The notes below the pieces were generated by a model. That model ran no database searches. It worked only from the letters and a program-made list of their open reading frames with translations, and was not told where the DNA came from. Shown here one piece after another: positions 45,601-58,697 of a DNA stretch of 64,000 nt. A program made the translations under genes and the position numbers. This stretch comes from Liolophura sinensis. Taxonomy: Eukaryota; Mollusca; Polyplacophora; Chitonida; Chitonidae. The stretch spans positions 47,787,385-47,851,384 of the forward strand of contig NC_088295.1 of NCBI RefSeq assembly GCF_032854445.1, read 5' to 3'. How positions within the stretch are numbered: position 1 is the stretch's first letter; each line of letters starts with the position of its first letter.

Positions 45601-48600
45601 TAGCATCGGTTGACGTCACCACAACATCCTACTTATTTTCCACATTGATCGCTAAGGTCAGGAAAACTATTTTTAGCATTAAGAACAAAGTTGAAGCTTT
45701 TTTTGTAGTTTGATACACACATCATACACTTTCGACTTGCGAAAAAAAAACACACACACACAAGCGTTTTATTTATCATTTAAGCACGATGGATGAAATT
45801 TTGGGCACAGCTTGGTCTTGAACCAAGCGCCATTAGGCGGAGCGTATTTTGTTATTTTGTCCGTCTGTAAGTCTGTCCGCCCGTATTCGTGTACGGACTG
45901 TATCTCCAATAGTTTGCTACGGAGAATTTTACTTTTTGGTGGATACATAGATACACAGATGAAAATGTGTGCGCGACTCACATTTGCATCGTTGTCATGG
46001 TTACCAGATTACTATTTTCCATAAGTACGCCATACAAATAGATATGATTTCGTGCCCGGGCTGTAACTCCAACAGTTTTCTACACAGAGTTTTAATTTTT
46101 TAAGGATACATAGATATACAGATGAGGATATATCGCGTCTCACATTTGTTAATTTTCACGGTTGTCACGGTAACAAGATAGCCATTTTTGTTATATATGC
46201 TACATAAATAGAAATGATTTCGTGTCCGGGCTGCAACTGTTTTCCGCATAAAGTTTTCATGTTTGGCACATTTGTCCACTTGCTCGGTTGTCATGGTAAC
46301 CACATACCATGTAAATTCCCATCAGAGGTTATAATCACCACAATGCTGCTGGCATTGTTTTATACATTTCAAACAAATGCATTTGTTCGGCCGTATGATC
46401 GTGATCTGGATCAGGAATTTTTTCCAATGATCCTTTACCATTGAGGGAGGGATACAAATGCAGATTATTTTGTCTGTAGTGTGGTAATTTGTACATTTAC
46501 CTGTGGAGGAGATTTGAGTTTTCGAGCGTCTTCCAGTTTGCTATATAACATGATATTTTTGTTACCCAGTCCAAGAAGACGGATAAGTTTCGATGCTCAA
46601 CAAAAATGACGACCTTAGACCGCAGCAATGGTAACAGAGTAATGAGACAGGTTGAGGACATCGATGTCTGTGGTGGCGAAGATTATTCGTGCAGAACATA
46701 CCGGGAGAGGCTTTTCCCCGGTGTACACAGGGGTATCTTTGGTCAAACATTTCGGATTGGAGCAGCTGAGGTGAGTTAATAGCTGTAAGAGACGGTGACT
46801 TACAGAAACGTTTTGGTCTATGTATATAGTCAGTTGACTCTTGGTAGACACTCAAGTTTCAGTTATACAGCGATCTTTGAGACTTAACCGACAAGTATTA
46901 TATATATACACATAGGTTTTTCAATGGCCGAGTGAGCTCAAAGTATGTCAGTAGAAAGGTATCTGATAACCCCAAGGACATGGGTTATCGATGATTTCTG
47001 GTCGATGTCTCATTTGGCGTGGATATGTGTACGTCTATACAGTGCATTTTCTCTATACCCAAGGTCATATCACTTCATCTTCTAAAGGTTTACTCTGGCA
47101 TCTTTAGTGGGTAGTTAGTTCGGTTAAAATGCATGTAGTGCGTCGAGATCATTGCAAATGCTAGAGCGAAGAAGCCGCTGTGATCAATCAGTATTCATGT
47201 TAAATGATAATTGTTCAATTCACTCAAGGGGTCTACTGCAAAGAAGCGAAGAAAAACAGTTGATATTACAAAGGTGATTTATGGTTTCTTGGTCTCTCCA
47301 GCCGTACGTGGGAAGGTCTTGCAGCACCCTGCAGATGGTCGTGGGTTTCCCCCGGTCTCTGTCCTTTTTCCTCCCAACATAATAAAGGCCGCCGTCGTAT
47401 AAGTGAAATATTCTTGAGTACGGCGTAAAACACCAATCAAATAAATAAAAAAATATATAAATAAATAAATATGGCTTCTTGATAAAGTGAAACGCAAAAA
47501 TGGTTAAAATAGCACGGAGATTAACATATGCGTGGGTTGTGTACTACTTAGTATGTTATTTGATTGCAGTGGTACCCGTACATCGAAAAAGAAGTTCTGG
47601 ACAATGGATCAGAGAGATTCGTTGGATTAGGCATCGATGTCTTTGAAGAAATGGCCAAGTATTTAAATGTCAGGTGAATCTGTATGTGCGCTTTAAATGA
47701 TCGTATGAACATTACCATGTTGGTATCTGCATGGGCGGGGCATATACTAACCAAAGGATACAGATTTTCCCAGTTATATGTTTCAGAACTTACCGTTGTC
47801 CAATATCAAGCTGATAAATGTGATAACAATGTCGTATATAACAATATTTGGGGAGAGGAGTACACTTAAACTTCAACCAAACAAATAAATAACTAAACAC
47901 ATTGATAAACTGAGGGTTTCGATGTCTAACTACTGATCTTAAAACACCAATGAAATGAAAAAATAAATATGTCAAACGGTATACTCAAATGGTAGCTTGG
48001 TTTTTGACACTTGGAGATGAACTTTCCTAGATATGCATGGGTGAAATATAAAAAGACTACTTGAAATTTCTAGTGCACTTCTTGTCCTTTTGCTAAACCA
48101 TGTTTTTTTTAGCCAAACATTTGACAATCAGATAGTTAGACATTTAAACCGCTTGATTCCTCACCCTTCCTTCGCAGTATCCAGTACGTGGAACTCAAGG
48201 GGGAAGTCGATCCCTGGCCAAAATTGACAGAGATGGTGAAAAATAAGGTACGGCAATTTTTATCTATTTTAAAAATACTTTCCTATATATTTTCCTGTAT
48301 ACTAGTCCTATTTTTAAATCTAAGAGAAATCTTGTCTGAAATGATGTACTCATGTAAATAAACTGGCAGTTCGAACATTAAATAGGGTGTTTGAAATACA
48401 AGTAAAATTTGTGACTTCATTGAAACCTAAAGTGGTCCAAAAGCCCACCATATCATATCCAAACACTTCATTCCATTGTATTCACTGCAAAAAATAAACT
48501 AAGTATACATATATTTGGTTTCCAATGACCTTTCCATTGATACTTTCTTATTTTTGTGTTAGTTAAAACTTATTTATTTATTATGTAAAATAAACAACAA

Positions 48601-49876
48601 AGGCATTTACTCTTTTGGTAATGCAAAACAGTTTTCTTTCTAGGAACTTGACAGCACAGCTAGTTCGTATTTCGTCACACCCGACAGGACCCAGTGGTTT
48701 GACTTTACTTATCCAACAGACTTCAATAGGGTACACATATACTACAGGCTTCCGCAAGAGATGGATCTTCGATGGCGGCTTTTGATTGACCTGCTGTCTT
48801 GGCCTGCCCTTATCCTGACAGTCTTGTCGTTGTTATTCACCGCCTTCGTGCCGCAGATCTTCTACAGCGTACGAAATGTTCAGGGATTAACGTGCAGTGC
48901 GGAAGAGTGTAGACGGAGAGTTTGTGATATGATATGGTTCTTGTTTGGGAATCTGTTCAAACAAGGTGAGCGTATGGGGTGAAGGAATTCAGTTTATCTC
49001 TTGAATCGGAGTCACCAAACCATTTTAACGTCACGGGAACGTACATATATGCTGGTTGCCATGGTAATTATGTACATGTAAATGTACGAGTGCTTCTTTC
49101 ATCCAACCCCAGGGTCCGGTTTTAAGAAACTACTTAAATTTTAAATTATGCAAAGGTGTTTTCACTGAAGCAGCATAATACCACACGTATGTAGTGCTTA
49201 ATTATTTTTTGGAGAAACTCTCTTGACTTAAGCAATTTTACTAAAGTTAGGAAGCTTTGCAAAACCTAGCCTTGACGTTCAAAGACCAAAAGACCAATAT
49301 ATTCCCATTACATTCCACTCCTTTAGCAAAATCCTCGACATCAGCTTGCACTCCTGTCTTTTAATTCTGGATTTATTCCGTTCTCACTGGAAGGTTAACT
49401 GTTTTGGGTCAATTGACTCAAATGCCTGACTTATAAAACTGGGCTAATTCAACTCAGAAAAGTGAATCATATGACCAGATCAGATGAGTCATGCATCTCA
49501 ACTGATTATATTACTGACTCGCTTGGTTAGTGGGACTTGGTAAGCTGATCTAGTCATATGGCCCTGAGTTTTCTGAGTTGAATTAGCGCAATTGTATAAC
49601 TTAGATTTCTGAGTCATCTGACCCAAACTTTTCTCTCAGTATATGAATTGTAAATTTTATATCAGGTATATTAAGTTGATCAGTTAAGTCTTAGATGTAT
49701 AGGCTGTAGAATGCTTTCTACCCACGACTCTGCCAGCTTTCCCCTGAAACACGACGTAATAATCATTGAACAAATCGATGAAGAGGTAGATCCAGTCCTA
49801 CAATTAACTAAATTAGAGTATGGAATCATTAGTAAACTCTCTAATGGGTATATTTTAAAGTCTTTTTCATTAGTAC

Positions 49877-49952
<76 letters not shown>

Positions 49953-52684
49953 GCCTATTCATAGTTCTGAAGTTATGTCATAGCTGTGCCCTGAACCAAT
50001 CATAAGCACACTATTAGTCACGTGACTATAGTACTAGAGGTGAAAACAAATCGAATTTAACTCAGGCGAAATAGGTCTTGAATAAGATTTTAGCGTGAAT
50101 AATGAAAAATATATCTGCTTTTAGACAAGAATTTTTCTCTGGAAAAGTAATCAGAATATGCCTAACCATCAAATATGATAGTTTCTTTTTCCCGCAGTAC
50201 TTTAAACTTGAGAAATCGGCAAAAATCGGCATTTCGCCCATTTAGCTGCATGTTATTTCTCACCTCTGGATGCTCAAAGGTATGAATATATGTGTACATA
50301 TGTTTTTAGGTCAAGTAATGGGTCACGAAGCACAGAAAGATTTCTCTGTACGACTGGTTCTATCAGCTTGGTGTGTCTTCTGCCTGGTGCTCAGCATTAC
50401 CTTTACGGCTTATCTCGTCCCCGCCTTGGGTTTCGTCAAACAGCCCATTTTGTTTCATTCGATCGGAGATCTTCTCAACCATGGCGAGTATAAATGGGGT
50501 GTTTGGAGCGACGAGAGTTACTACTTTTCGCTTCTCAAGGTATGGTTTTAAGGCAGGTGCGAATGGATCAAACCAAATGTGCAGGAAACATTTTCCTCAT
50601 TTACAGATGCTATACAGATACAGAGAGATATGGTCGTCACATTCGATTATTTTTGAGATATTCTTTTGCTATCTACAGTTGTTGTTCTTCTTTCAGTTTT
50701 TGTCTTCCTCTCCTGCCGTACCTGGGAAGGTGTGACAGCAACCTGCGGATGGTCATGGGTTTCCCCTGGGCTCTTCCAGGTTTCCATCCACCATAATGCT
50801 GGCCGCCGTCGTATAAGTGAAGTATTCTTGAGTACGGCGTGTACCAATCAAAAATAAAACAAATCTTTCAGTTTTTCGGACACTCCAGGGCTCAGTTCCG
50901 ATCCCTGGACAGGGACTTCTGGATTCCCTCTTGATGACAATATGCGGTTGATCGTGTTTGTTGGATCATTTGCGGTGTTCCGCTTAATCCGGGGCTTGAT
51001 GCTTTAACGAACAGTTATTGTGTTTGTATTCGACCTGGAAATTATTCCCGAACAAGGATTTTGAAATTTAAATTTGGATATCATGCCTACAATATCTTTT
51101 CTGTGTTCCATGCATTGCTGAAAACTCTTGACGACTTCCCTGTGACACGTTATCTACTTTATAAAATATTTATAAATTACTTCTGGCAAATTCCTTTTGG
51201 AACTGGTGTTTTAGAATGTTTCGGAACCCTTTTATGCTGTTATCGAGGTCTGTTGTTTACGAGTGGTATACGAATGTCGGACTTGAGGCTTAGATTCTAC
51301 CAATTTATCGTGCAAATCTGTATGTCACATGTGAAAAAGATTCTTGGTAAATTGACAAAGTTCTGTGGTTTACCTTGCGTACTCTGTTTTTTTTATCCAT
51401 AAAACTGACCTCCGTGCATACTATAAGAAGACAAAATATGCTTTTGAACATGAAATTACAATAAATAAATAAAAAAATAAATAAATAAATAATCTATACC
51501 TATGCATTTATCTTTTTTTCAGAGATCCTCCACCCCCGAATTACAAGAATTGTATCGCGGTATAATTGATTTCAACAAGTCAGACAGCGAAGTGCTGAGT
51601 GCGAATGTAGAAGTTCACAAACGAAAAATTCTGACTGAAAAATATGCTTTCATCTCCTCAGCTATGAACATGGAGTCGTTCGTTGCTGAACATTGCGACG
51701 TCGTACGCGTCGACAAATTGGCTGAACTTCCATTTGCTTTTCCGCTACCGAAAGGCTCAGCCTTTACACCTTTTATCTCAAAATGGTAAAGCACAGAAAA
51801 GGTTACAGTAAAATAATTTATAGTGCTTTTGTGTTTAATTACAAATTTGTAATTGGCAATAAATGAGAAAACATAAGTATCCAGACTGGTTCAAAACTTG
51901 ATAGTATGTATACGATATAAGAATTTCAAAAATGTGGTACTATACTTTCAGTGCCTGATCAGGCGCTTTAGTGTGTGATAGATTCTTTGGAGTCTGAATC
52001 TGCAGGATATATACTTAATTTAGTCTTACAATCTGACACCCGTCAAAAGTAGAATGTATACAGGTCCTTCTATGCAGAAAGAATTTTCACTGGCCAATTA
52101 AGTCGACGATAATTAACCAAAATTAAAAGCATGTCTTTCGGGCCCGCTCTCCCGCCTTCTAAATGGGCAATAAGGAGAGTTTGCTTAGTGAAATCGCAGA
52201 AAAAATTCATTTTGCTCCGAAATTTTAGAACATCCCCCAAAATTTAATGCCATCATGTTCTCAGGCATATACTTTTCTATATTTCTCTATGAAAGTCTGT
52301 ATGGACGCCTTCTGTATATGGAAGCCTTCTGTATGGAAGCCTCCCTTGTGAAGCGTACCACTCCTATAGTTCTCTCTGCACAGTATTTCACCGGTATTTC
52401 ATTTCATTTGTTTTATTTTCTGCCCTAGGATACGAAACTTCCACGAAAACGGACAGATTGAGCGATGGAAACGCAAATGGATTCCAAAGCGCAATTGTAC
52501 AGTTGCAAAGACGAAGTCTGAAGTCTTAACCATGGTGGATGTGCAAAGTCTGTTTGTTGTTGTGGCTTCTGGCACTGTGTTGTCTTTGATTCTGCTAATG
52601 TTTGAGCAGATTTCCTTCCGCTTCCTGAAGCGGAGAGACCTTAAGAAAACGAAGAAACATGTAACATGCCAACGAACCCTTTGA
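42684..52684 (+). CDS. Divergent ionotropic glutamate receptor-like channel (IR/iGluR family), copy 2
   Basis: Eleven exons match copy 1 exactly in length and phase: 42684-42762, 43391-43519, 44251-44432, 44973-45092, 46570-46770, 47570-47673, 48178-48247, 48644-48965, 50310-50539, 51523-51785, 52429-52684. The product is 651 residues with signal peptide, short N-terminal domain, S1, M1, pore loop, M3, S2 and M4. I count about 19-20 amino-acid differences from copy 1. They include Ser/Arg and Val/Ala in the N-terminal domain, Cys360 to Phe in M1, Gly-to-Glu and Gly-to-Arg before the pore, and a cluster at 525-528 (TSMS becomes SAMN) next to the ligand pocket. Lys401 at the Q/R site, Arg310 and Cys537/Cys590 are kept. 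All splice sites are intact, so both copies can be functional paralogues. Confidence 0.88.
43678..44010 (-). mobile_element. tRNA-derived SINE in receptor intron 2, copy 2
   Basis: Same insertion as 5205-5551, with minor internal indels (for example near 43840). It is oriented opposite to the receptor. Confidence 0.8.
45899..46315 (+). repeat. Degenerate tandem repeat, about 165-bp period, copy 2
   Basis: Units start at about 45899, 46061 and 46231. The third unit keeps 13 bp (gcataaagttttc) that copy 1 has lost. Confidence 0.7.
46328..46444 (+). other. Conserved open frame between receptor exons, status unresolved, copy 2
   Basis: Counterpart of 7946-8062. Same length and same terminal TGA, with two substitutions (Tyr/Phe and His/Tyr). 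No in-phase donor precedes the stop. Confidence 0.3.
47292..47469 (+). mobile_element. 5'-truncated tRNA-SINE, copy 2
   Basis: Counterpart of 8913-9078, bracketed by tatggtttcttg (47280-47291) and tatggcttcttg (47470-47481). The tail is longer than in copy 1. Confidence 0.88.
49878..49950. repeat. (TA)n microsatellite in a receptor intron, copy 2
   Basis: About 73 bp of TA. Counterpart of the longer array at 11496-11616. Confidence 0.95.
50706..50861 (+). mobile_element. tRNA-SINE fragment, copy 2
   Basis: Less damaged counterpart of 12372-12483. It retains the block 'gcaacctgcggatggtcatg' between the two cctggg motifs. Confidence 0.85.
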
Positions 52685-53427
52685 GTTTGTGAGTCGTATG
52701 TAAGATAAAATTAAGAACTACACAGTCATTCTTCCCCATATTATACCGGAAATTAATTGGTGACGTTTAGCGAATAAATTTTTTTTGTCTATAATCAGCT
52801 ATTTCTTCGACGCTTGTTGTCTTGAGTGTAACGTCTGAACAATACGAAATGAGACTGAAACCGAATCTAATGTTTTTTTTTAAATTATTGAATGGCTTTC
52901 ATGATATATGTGTTTCATTCTCTGTTTTGCTTCCCTACCAGCACATTCTATGTGTAATATACTATAGTACATTAGCCTTCAGAAGCACCAAAGTATATTT
53001 GGAAACTTATCATTTTATGTAACAACACGGTGTATGAGGAAATATAAAATCCTCAAACAAGGCTGTGCATTGTTGGTTCCGCTTTCCATGGAAAAGTTCA
53101 GTGTTTGCCGTCAATACTTGCTTGTCGGTATTGTGTCTCGCGAGACAGTGCGAGATCTGTGATGCCATTCTGTCAATATTTGAAACCAGCACAAACACAT
53201 GCGAGTGCTGTTTGTTTTACGTTATTATCACATCTGTAAATCTTTTGTAAACGTGTATGTCCGGGTTGTGTTTTCGACAAAAACACCAGTAGTGGGCTTT
53301 TTTTTTTTGCGATGTAATGAAGATCGGCTCAACGTATATTCGAGAAAACAGTCAACTATTGCTTTTCCGTTGTAATGAAACGGTTTCCTGGTTCAAACAT
53401 GTTATTCTCTCCTCGACACACTAAAAA

Positions 53428-53633
53428 CATTCATCTGTTAATTTAAACAGAAAGTCTGTTGTCTTGAGTGATGCTAGAATGCATTCCGTTTTGCAGGAGA
53501 TTGTTCTGTTAATTACAACATACATGTAGTTTAATTTAACATAAAAATTCTATTAGACTAACAGAGTATTATGCCATAATAACAAAATACATTCTAGCAT
53601 CACAATTTCTGTTAAAATTAACATATACATTTT
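53428..53633. mobile_element. MITE-like inverted-repeat element, copy 2
   Basis: Counterpart of 14917-15116 with the same inverted ends and a few substitutions in the right repeat. Confidence 0.6.
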
Positions 53634-54697
53634 TTGCAATGTGTTGCTAAAATATACCGCCAAAGCGGCGTTAGAACATGATCATTCATTTATTCCTTCA
53701 TGCTAAAAAAATGGTCTTGTTAAACGTCAGCATTGTCCTTTCTTGACATGGCTAACCTTGACAGAGAAGGTTCTGAGGGGGTCATGAGATGTGACATGTT
53801 AGACACACCAAAAACATTGGCGTCACTCGTACCTCACGCACACATGATTAAAGGGCAAACCACAGTTCTGGTGACGATAACATGACGGCGCGTTCCACTG
53901 ACTTTCACATTGTGTTTAATTTTGTTTATTTTATGCTGTGGTTGCATATAGCGGTTATGCAACATTACAAAGTTTAAACTTAATGCTTTTTAAACTTCAT
54001 GTGGGAAGATTTTCACAGCTTTTTTTTTTTTTGTTTGTTTTTTTTTTTTTTACATTATTGCCTCTTTAGTTCAGGACCTGTAACATACCTGTTAAATGCT
54101 GATTTGTCATTACTTTTATAGTACCATACATTGCATGTGTCCTATACTCCAATCGCGAACGTTTCTAGAATGGGCTATTAACCAAGAATTGTTGGATTCA
54201 TGTTAGACTTAAGTACAAATTTGTTTCCTTTTGTTTTGCTTTTTCCTCGGCAACATTGTCATTTCCTTCTCTCTCTGAGCAGCATCGGTCTGTCAAAGAC
54301 ATATAGTTTTATTCTTGGTCATAGTGCATAGTTCAAATAAACCTGTTTCAACAATCTAAAATAATTTCGACTTTGGATCAGATTTATGTTTGGTTAAGGA
54401 ACTATGTGTAAGATTTGCTTTATGGGTTTGCTCCTGTAAATAGTTCAGACGATCATCAGCGAGGAGTCTGGCTGATTGACGGCTGTAATGCCCGCCTTAG
54501 GACTGTGGGCGGACCAAGAAGACTACTGTCTTTCTTTTTCAGTATATATTTATATTTGATAATCAGTATATATTTATCTTTCAATGATTCAGAATGAATG
54601 CTTCACTACAAATCTCTTGTAAGAATTCAGGCTCTAAGGCTCAGTTCTGATATTAATAGTAATTATACAAGTAGTACCAGATACTATCTTTAGTATA

Positions 54698-54916
54698 CAT
54701 GGCTCAGTTGGTTAGCGCGCTTGCGCAGCGTAATGACTCAAGAGTCTCTCACCAATGCGGTCCCTGTGAGTTCAAGTCCAGCTCATGCTGGCTTCCTCTC
54801 CGGCCGTACGTGGGAAGGTCTGGTAGCAACCTGTGGATGGTCGTGGGTTTCCCCGGACTATGCCCGGTTTCCACCCACCATAATGCTTCCACCCGCCGTC
54901 GTATAAGTGAAATATT
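54698..54916 (+). mobile_element. tRNA-SINE 5' part, split by Ngaro, copy 2
   Basis: Counterpart of 16176-16391, ending at the same 'aagtgaaatatt'. The flanking direct repeat has drifted slightly: tatctttagtata before and tatctatagttta after the tail (59304-59316). Confidence 0.9.
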
Positions 54917-55401
54917 ACCATAGCAGTTTGGCGTAGTCCAAAATAGCTTATGTTGTCGAAGGGAGATAACTGTTGTATCTGAATGAAATTAGAGTTATTC
55001 CCCTTGTTCGGTAGAAAAACTGAGAGTTATGACCCTTGTCAATATACCGAAAGGCTTTCAATGCGCAAGTCGTTTTCTAAATAAACGAACAGGGATAGGT
55101 TTGTGTGTTAAATTAGGGGATATTATCTCCAGAAATATGACACTGTTTACCAAAATCTCCAGATAATAAAGTATTGTTTACAAAGCATGTTTACCGTTCT
55201 GTCGTTGTAAGAGAAAAAATTTAACGGATGGGGTTCTGAAAGGTTACGAATTTGGTGGATAAGTTTTGATTTATGTCATATCTTGCAGTTCAGCAACATG
55301 TTAAGCAAAATGGCGGACCATGTTTTCACGTACTCATTCTGTGTGTGAGAAGTTGTAAGTCGTTATTTGTGAGGTATAAAATTGCATGTTGGGTCAGGAG
55401 A

Positions 55402-56530
55402 ATGCCGAAGTCCAAAAGCAAATCGAAGAGCGCAGCTCCCTCGGGTTCTGTTGCGTCCAAAAGACGTAAAGCACCCCACATCCACCCCAGTGTGAAGGAA
55501 GTCACGATGATGTAGGCCTAGTGGATCATGGACAGGAAACATCCGGGAATGATGGGATGGTCCAGAGGGACATATGTCAAAGTTTATGCTAAACTGCCAG
55601 TCCCACCCAGGCCCCTGAGCTTGAAACAGGTGATACAAACAACCCTGTTAGTGTCATGTCCTGTAACGCACCTAGTTTGGGATTACATGTGTCGATTCAA
55701 ACTAGACAAAAAATCATTGAGGGTCAACTTGTAGATTTGGCCTCTCTACTTCCGTCCAGCACGGACACACAAAATGAGAGGCATTTGTCTTTAAATGATT
55801 ATGGTGAAATTGTCTCCAGAGAAGTCCAGTCCAAATCTATCGACACATTAGACAAATGGGTAGATGCTTTTCTCATTTACATGGATATTTATATCAGTGC
55901 GCACCCAATAGCTACGCGTAGTATGCTGAAATACATTTACACAATTCGATTAGGTGCAAAAAAGGGGACCTATAGGATGGAAAGAGTATGATATACAATA
56001 CAGGCTAAGAAAGGGAGGTAACCCATCCGCTTCGTGGGGAGAGGTTGACACTGAGCTGTGGCTTCTTTACATGGGTTCTAACAGTGGAAGAGCTGTTTCT
56101 CATACTTACAAGTAGGGCAGCAGTCAGAGCAAATGCTATGACTACAACTTAGAGGGCACATGTTTTAAGCATCCTTGTCAATATTTGCATTTGTGCATGC
56201 GCTGTGGAGGTGACCATCCAATTTCAATGTGCAACATGCAAAAATCATTTCTCCCTCAAGAAGGAAAGAACGACTTCACTCCAGTTTCTCGCTAATACTA
56301 GACAAACATTCAACACAAACCGGTGCACTTATACTAACCCCAGAGCACGAAACCCATCCCACACCCCCAGATATATGGGCTTTAGGCCGAACCCCAGTCA
56401 ACCTGGAGGCTTTAGATAAACATCTAGCATTGTATCCTGATAGAGAAGCAGCTCGATCACTTTCTGAGGGGTTTCGTTTCGGCTTTCATTTACATTATCA
56501 TGGCCCTCGGCTTTTTAAAGAATCGAAAAA
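55402..56530 (+). pseudogene. Ngaro gag-like reading region, copy 2
   Basis: Same order as copy 1: basic MPKSKSK start, SIDTLDKWVDAFLIYMDIY, EYD region and Cys/His knuckle. The TAA that ends the frame in copy 1 at 17463 reads CAA here (YDIQYRLRKGG). Instead a TAG interrupts at about 56113 (CAG in copy 1), and there is a small deletion after the knuckle. Confidence 0.72.
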
Positions 56531-56634
56531 CCTCATTTGAGCTCTTGAACATGAGTCTGAATTATGCGAAAAGATACAGAAAGAGGTAAACTTGGGTAGA
56601 ATATCTGGGCCTTTCTCGCAGCGTCCGATATCAC

Positions 56635-57125
56635 TTGAGAGTGTCTCCAATTGGGTTGATTCCTAAATCGGACGGGGGCTGGAGGCTCATTACTCACCTT
56701 TCATTTCCATCTTCAGACAGTGTTAATAATTTTATAGATCCAGAAATGTGTTTTGTAAATTACACATTTGACAAGGTTTTAGAAATGATAGCTGGGTTAG
56801 GTTGTGGGGAACAGATTGGTAAAATGGATGTCAAATCTGCCTTTAGGTTACTACCCGTTTATCTGGGAGATTTTGATTTACTCGGCACGAAGTTCCAGGG
56901 TAACTATTTCATCGACAAATGTTTGCCAATGGGTGGTGCCATTTTGTGTCGGGTTTTTGAAATATTTTCATCTTTCTTACACTGGCTAACGGTACATACC
57001 ACAAAATGAAAACAGATGATTTTATTTTTGCTGGAGCTGCAGGTACGAATATATGTGAAAATATCATGTCAACATTTGAAAGACTGTGTTCTGAATTAGG
57101 AGTCCCTTTAGCTTCCGAAAAGACA
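56635..57125 (+). pseudogene. Ngaro reverse transcriptase, catalytic motif damaged, copy 2
   Basis: Motifs A (KMDVKSAFRLLPV) and B (CLPMGGAILCRVFE) are present. A 17-nt deletion near 57011 removes the codons before the Asp pair of the YLDD motif and shifts the frame. The sequence then jumps to the recombinase at about 57126. Confidence 0.8.
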
Positions 57126-57126
57126 T

Positions 57127-57921
57127 CAGCATCAGCCAATGCTTGGCCTCCTCAGCCGCAGTTCATTGTTTCATACATAGCTCATTTGTCAATACAAGGT
57201 CTAACTTACTCTACAGCAAGGTCGTACTTATCTGCGATCTGGTACAGATGTAAGTTAGAAGGGCAAGTGGATTACACATCAGATTTTGTGGTCTCCAAAT
57301 TAATGCAGCAAATGAAACGTATTCACCATAGCCCGGACAGCAGACTACCTATCACCAAGAAATCTTGCAGAAAGTTATTCGCGTGTTGCCGAGTGTTTGT
57401 GCTAATACGTATGAGTCAACCTTATTCACAGCTACTTTTTCTTTGGCGTATTTTGCCTTTCTTAGGGTCAAAGAGTTTGCGGTATCTAGGGGAAAGCCTG
57501 ATTATCAGGTTATCAGCCGGGCTGATATTCATTTGGACACAAAGGCAGAGACTCTAACCCTAAATATCCGCTATTCTAAGACTGATCAAACAGGCAAAGT
57601 TTTAACAATCAAATTTGATTGTCCCGTATTTATCCCTACACAAGCATGGAAACATATCTTTCACACCGATCACACATCAAGGGCCCTTTGTTTTGTCACT
57701 TCAGTGGTGCCCCACTCACTCGGTATCAGTTTTCTGCAATACTTCAGAAATGTTTAAAAGTTTTAAACATGCAGAATTTGAAATACAGAGGTCACTCCCT
57801 GCGAATTGGTGTGGCCACAGACCTGGCATTGGCAGGCGGGACAGCAGAAATGATTAAAAGAGCAGGCCGGTGTCGGTCTGCCTGTTATCAATCATATATA
57901 CGTGTGCCAATGTTAAAATAA
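57127..57921 (+). pseudogene. Ngaro tyrosine recombinase, catalytic domain, copy 2
   Basis: Follows the RT fragment across the deletion. The catalytic set is visible: FLRVKEFA (first Arg, about 57470), HSLRIGVAT (His-x-x-Arg, about 57794) and CYQSYIR (Tyr nucleophile, about 57890). The domain is spread over three frames, with shifts at about 57360-57450 and 57730. It would integrate circular element DNA into the chromosome. This catalytic part is absent from copy 1. Confidence 0.85.
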
Positions 57922-57960
57922 CTGATAAATCTAAAACAATGATATCGTTTAGGTCTTTCA

Positions 57961-58548
57961 GAGTGCATCTGGGTTATAGGCTCCTCCATAGTCAAAAGAG
58001 CTTTCACTGCAGCAGTCACTGGTGGCCCTGATTTGGGATTGTCAAGAATAGGGTACACATTGTGGTGGCAGGGATACAGTGGGATGAGTTTGCTGCAGGT
58101 CAGAAAAATAGGGTTGTTGAAACATATCTGCCCCCAGCCGACTGTCATTGTATTACATTGTGGTGGGAATGACATAGGCAATGTAGCTATACGAAAACTA
58201 AGATTGGCTATGTTTTCTTTATTTGATTACATCATGAATGAGTTCCCGAATGTGAAAATAATCTGGTCACAAATATTACCTAGATTAGAATGGTGATTTT
58301 CAGGCAACAACACTGCTATGAATCAAGCCAGGAAAAGGTTGAACTCCTTTGCCGGAGGTCTAGTCATTAAGAATGGGGGGGGGGGGTCGATTCTCTGTCA
58401 TAGAGATATAGAGAACAATCCGACTGCATTTCGTGACTCTGATGGAGTACATTTGTCACCAGTTGGAAATCATATATTTCTGAACACGTTGCAGGGTGGG
58501 CTAGAGTTTTTCAAAATGACCGGCGGTTCAATTTACCCGTCTTATTAG
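57961..58548 (+). pseudogene. SGNH/GDSL-hydrolase-like region of the Ngaro element
   Basis: One frame reads WVIGSSIV (block I, about 57970), HCGGNDIG (block III with Gly-x-Asn-Asp, about 58155) and SDGVHLSPVGNH (block V with Asp-x-x-His, about 58438). It is interrupted by one TGA at 58294-58296 and includes a run of G at about 58374-58386. The order and spacing fit the SGNH fold, with Ser in GSS as nucleophile. It starts 40 nt after the recombinase. Its role in the element is unknown. It is deleted in copy 1. Confidence 0.82.
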
Positions 58549-58697
58549 TTGTTGGCATTGTCTACGGCTGCTGTTTGTGCTGAGCTCCTAACCTACACTA
58601 TGTGTGGCGGTGTGCTTTGGTTTACTTCTAAACCGTCGCGCATTTGGTGATAGGAGCGGCACAAATCCAACTAAATTTACATGCATATTAAATGAAT

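Noticed and set aside
49680-49983. Frames made of alternating Ile and Tyr
   Set aside because: They are translations of (TA)n microsatellites. The same applies at 29976-30239, 59598-59915 and 61025-61352.
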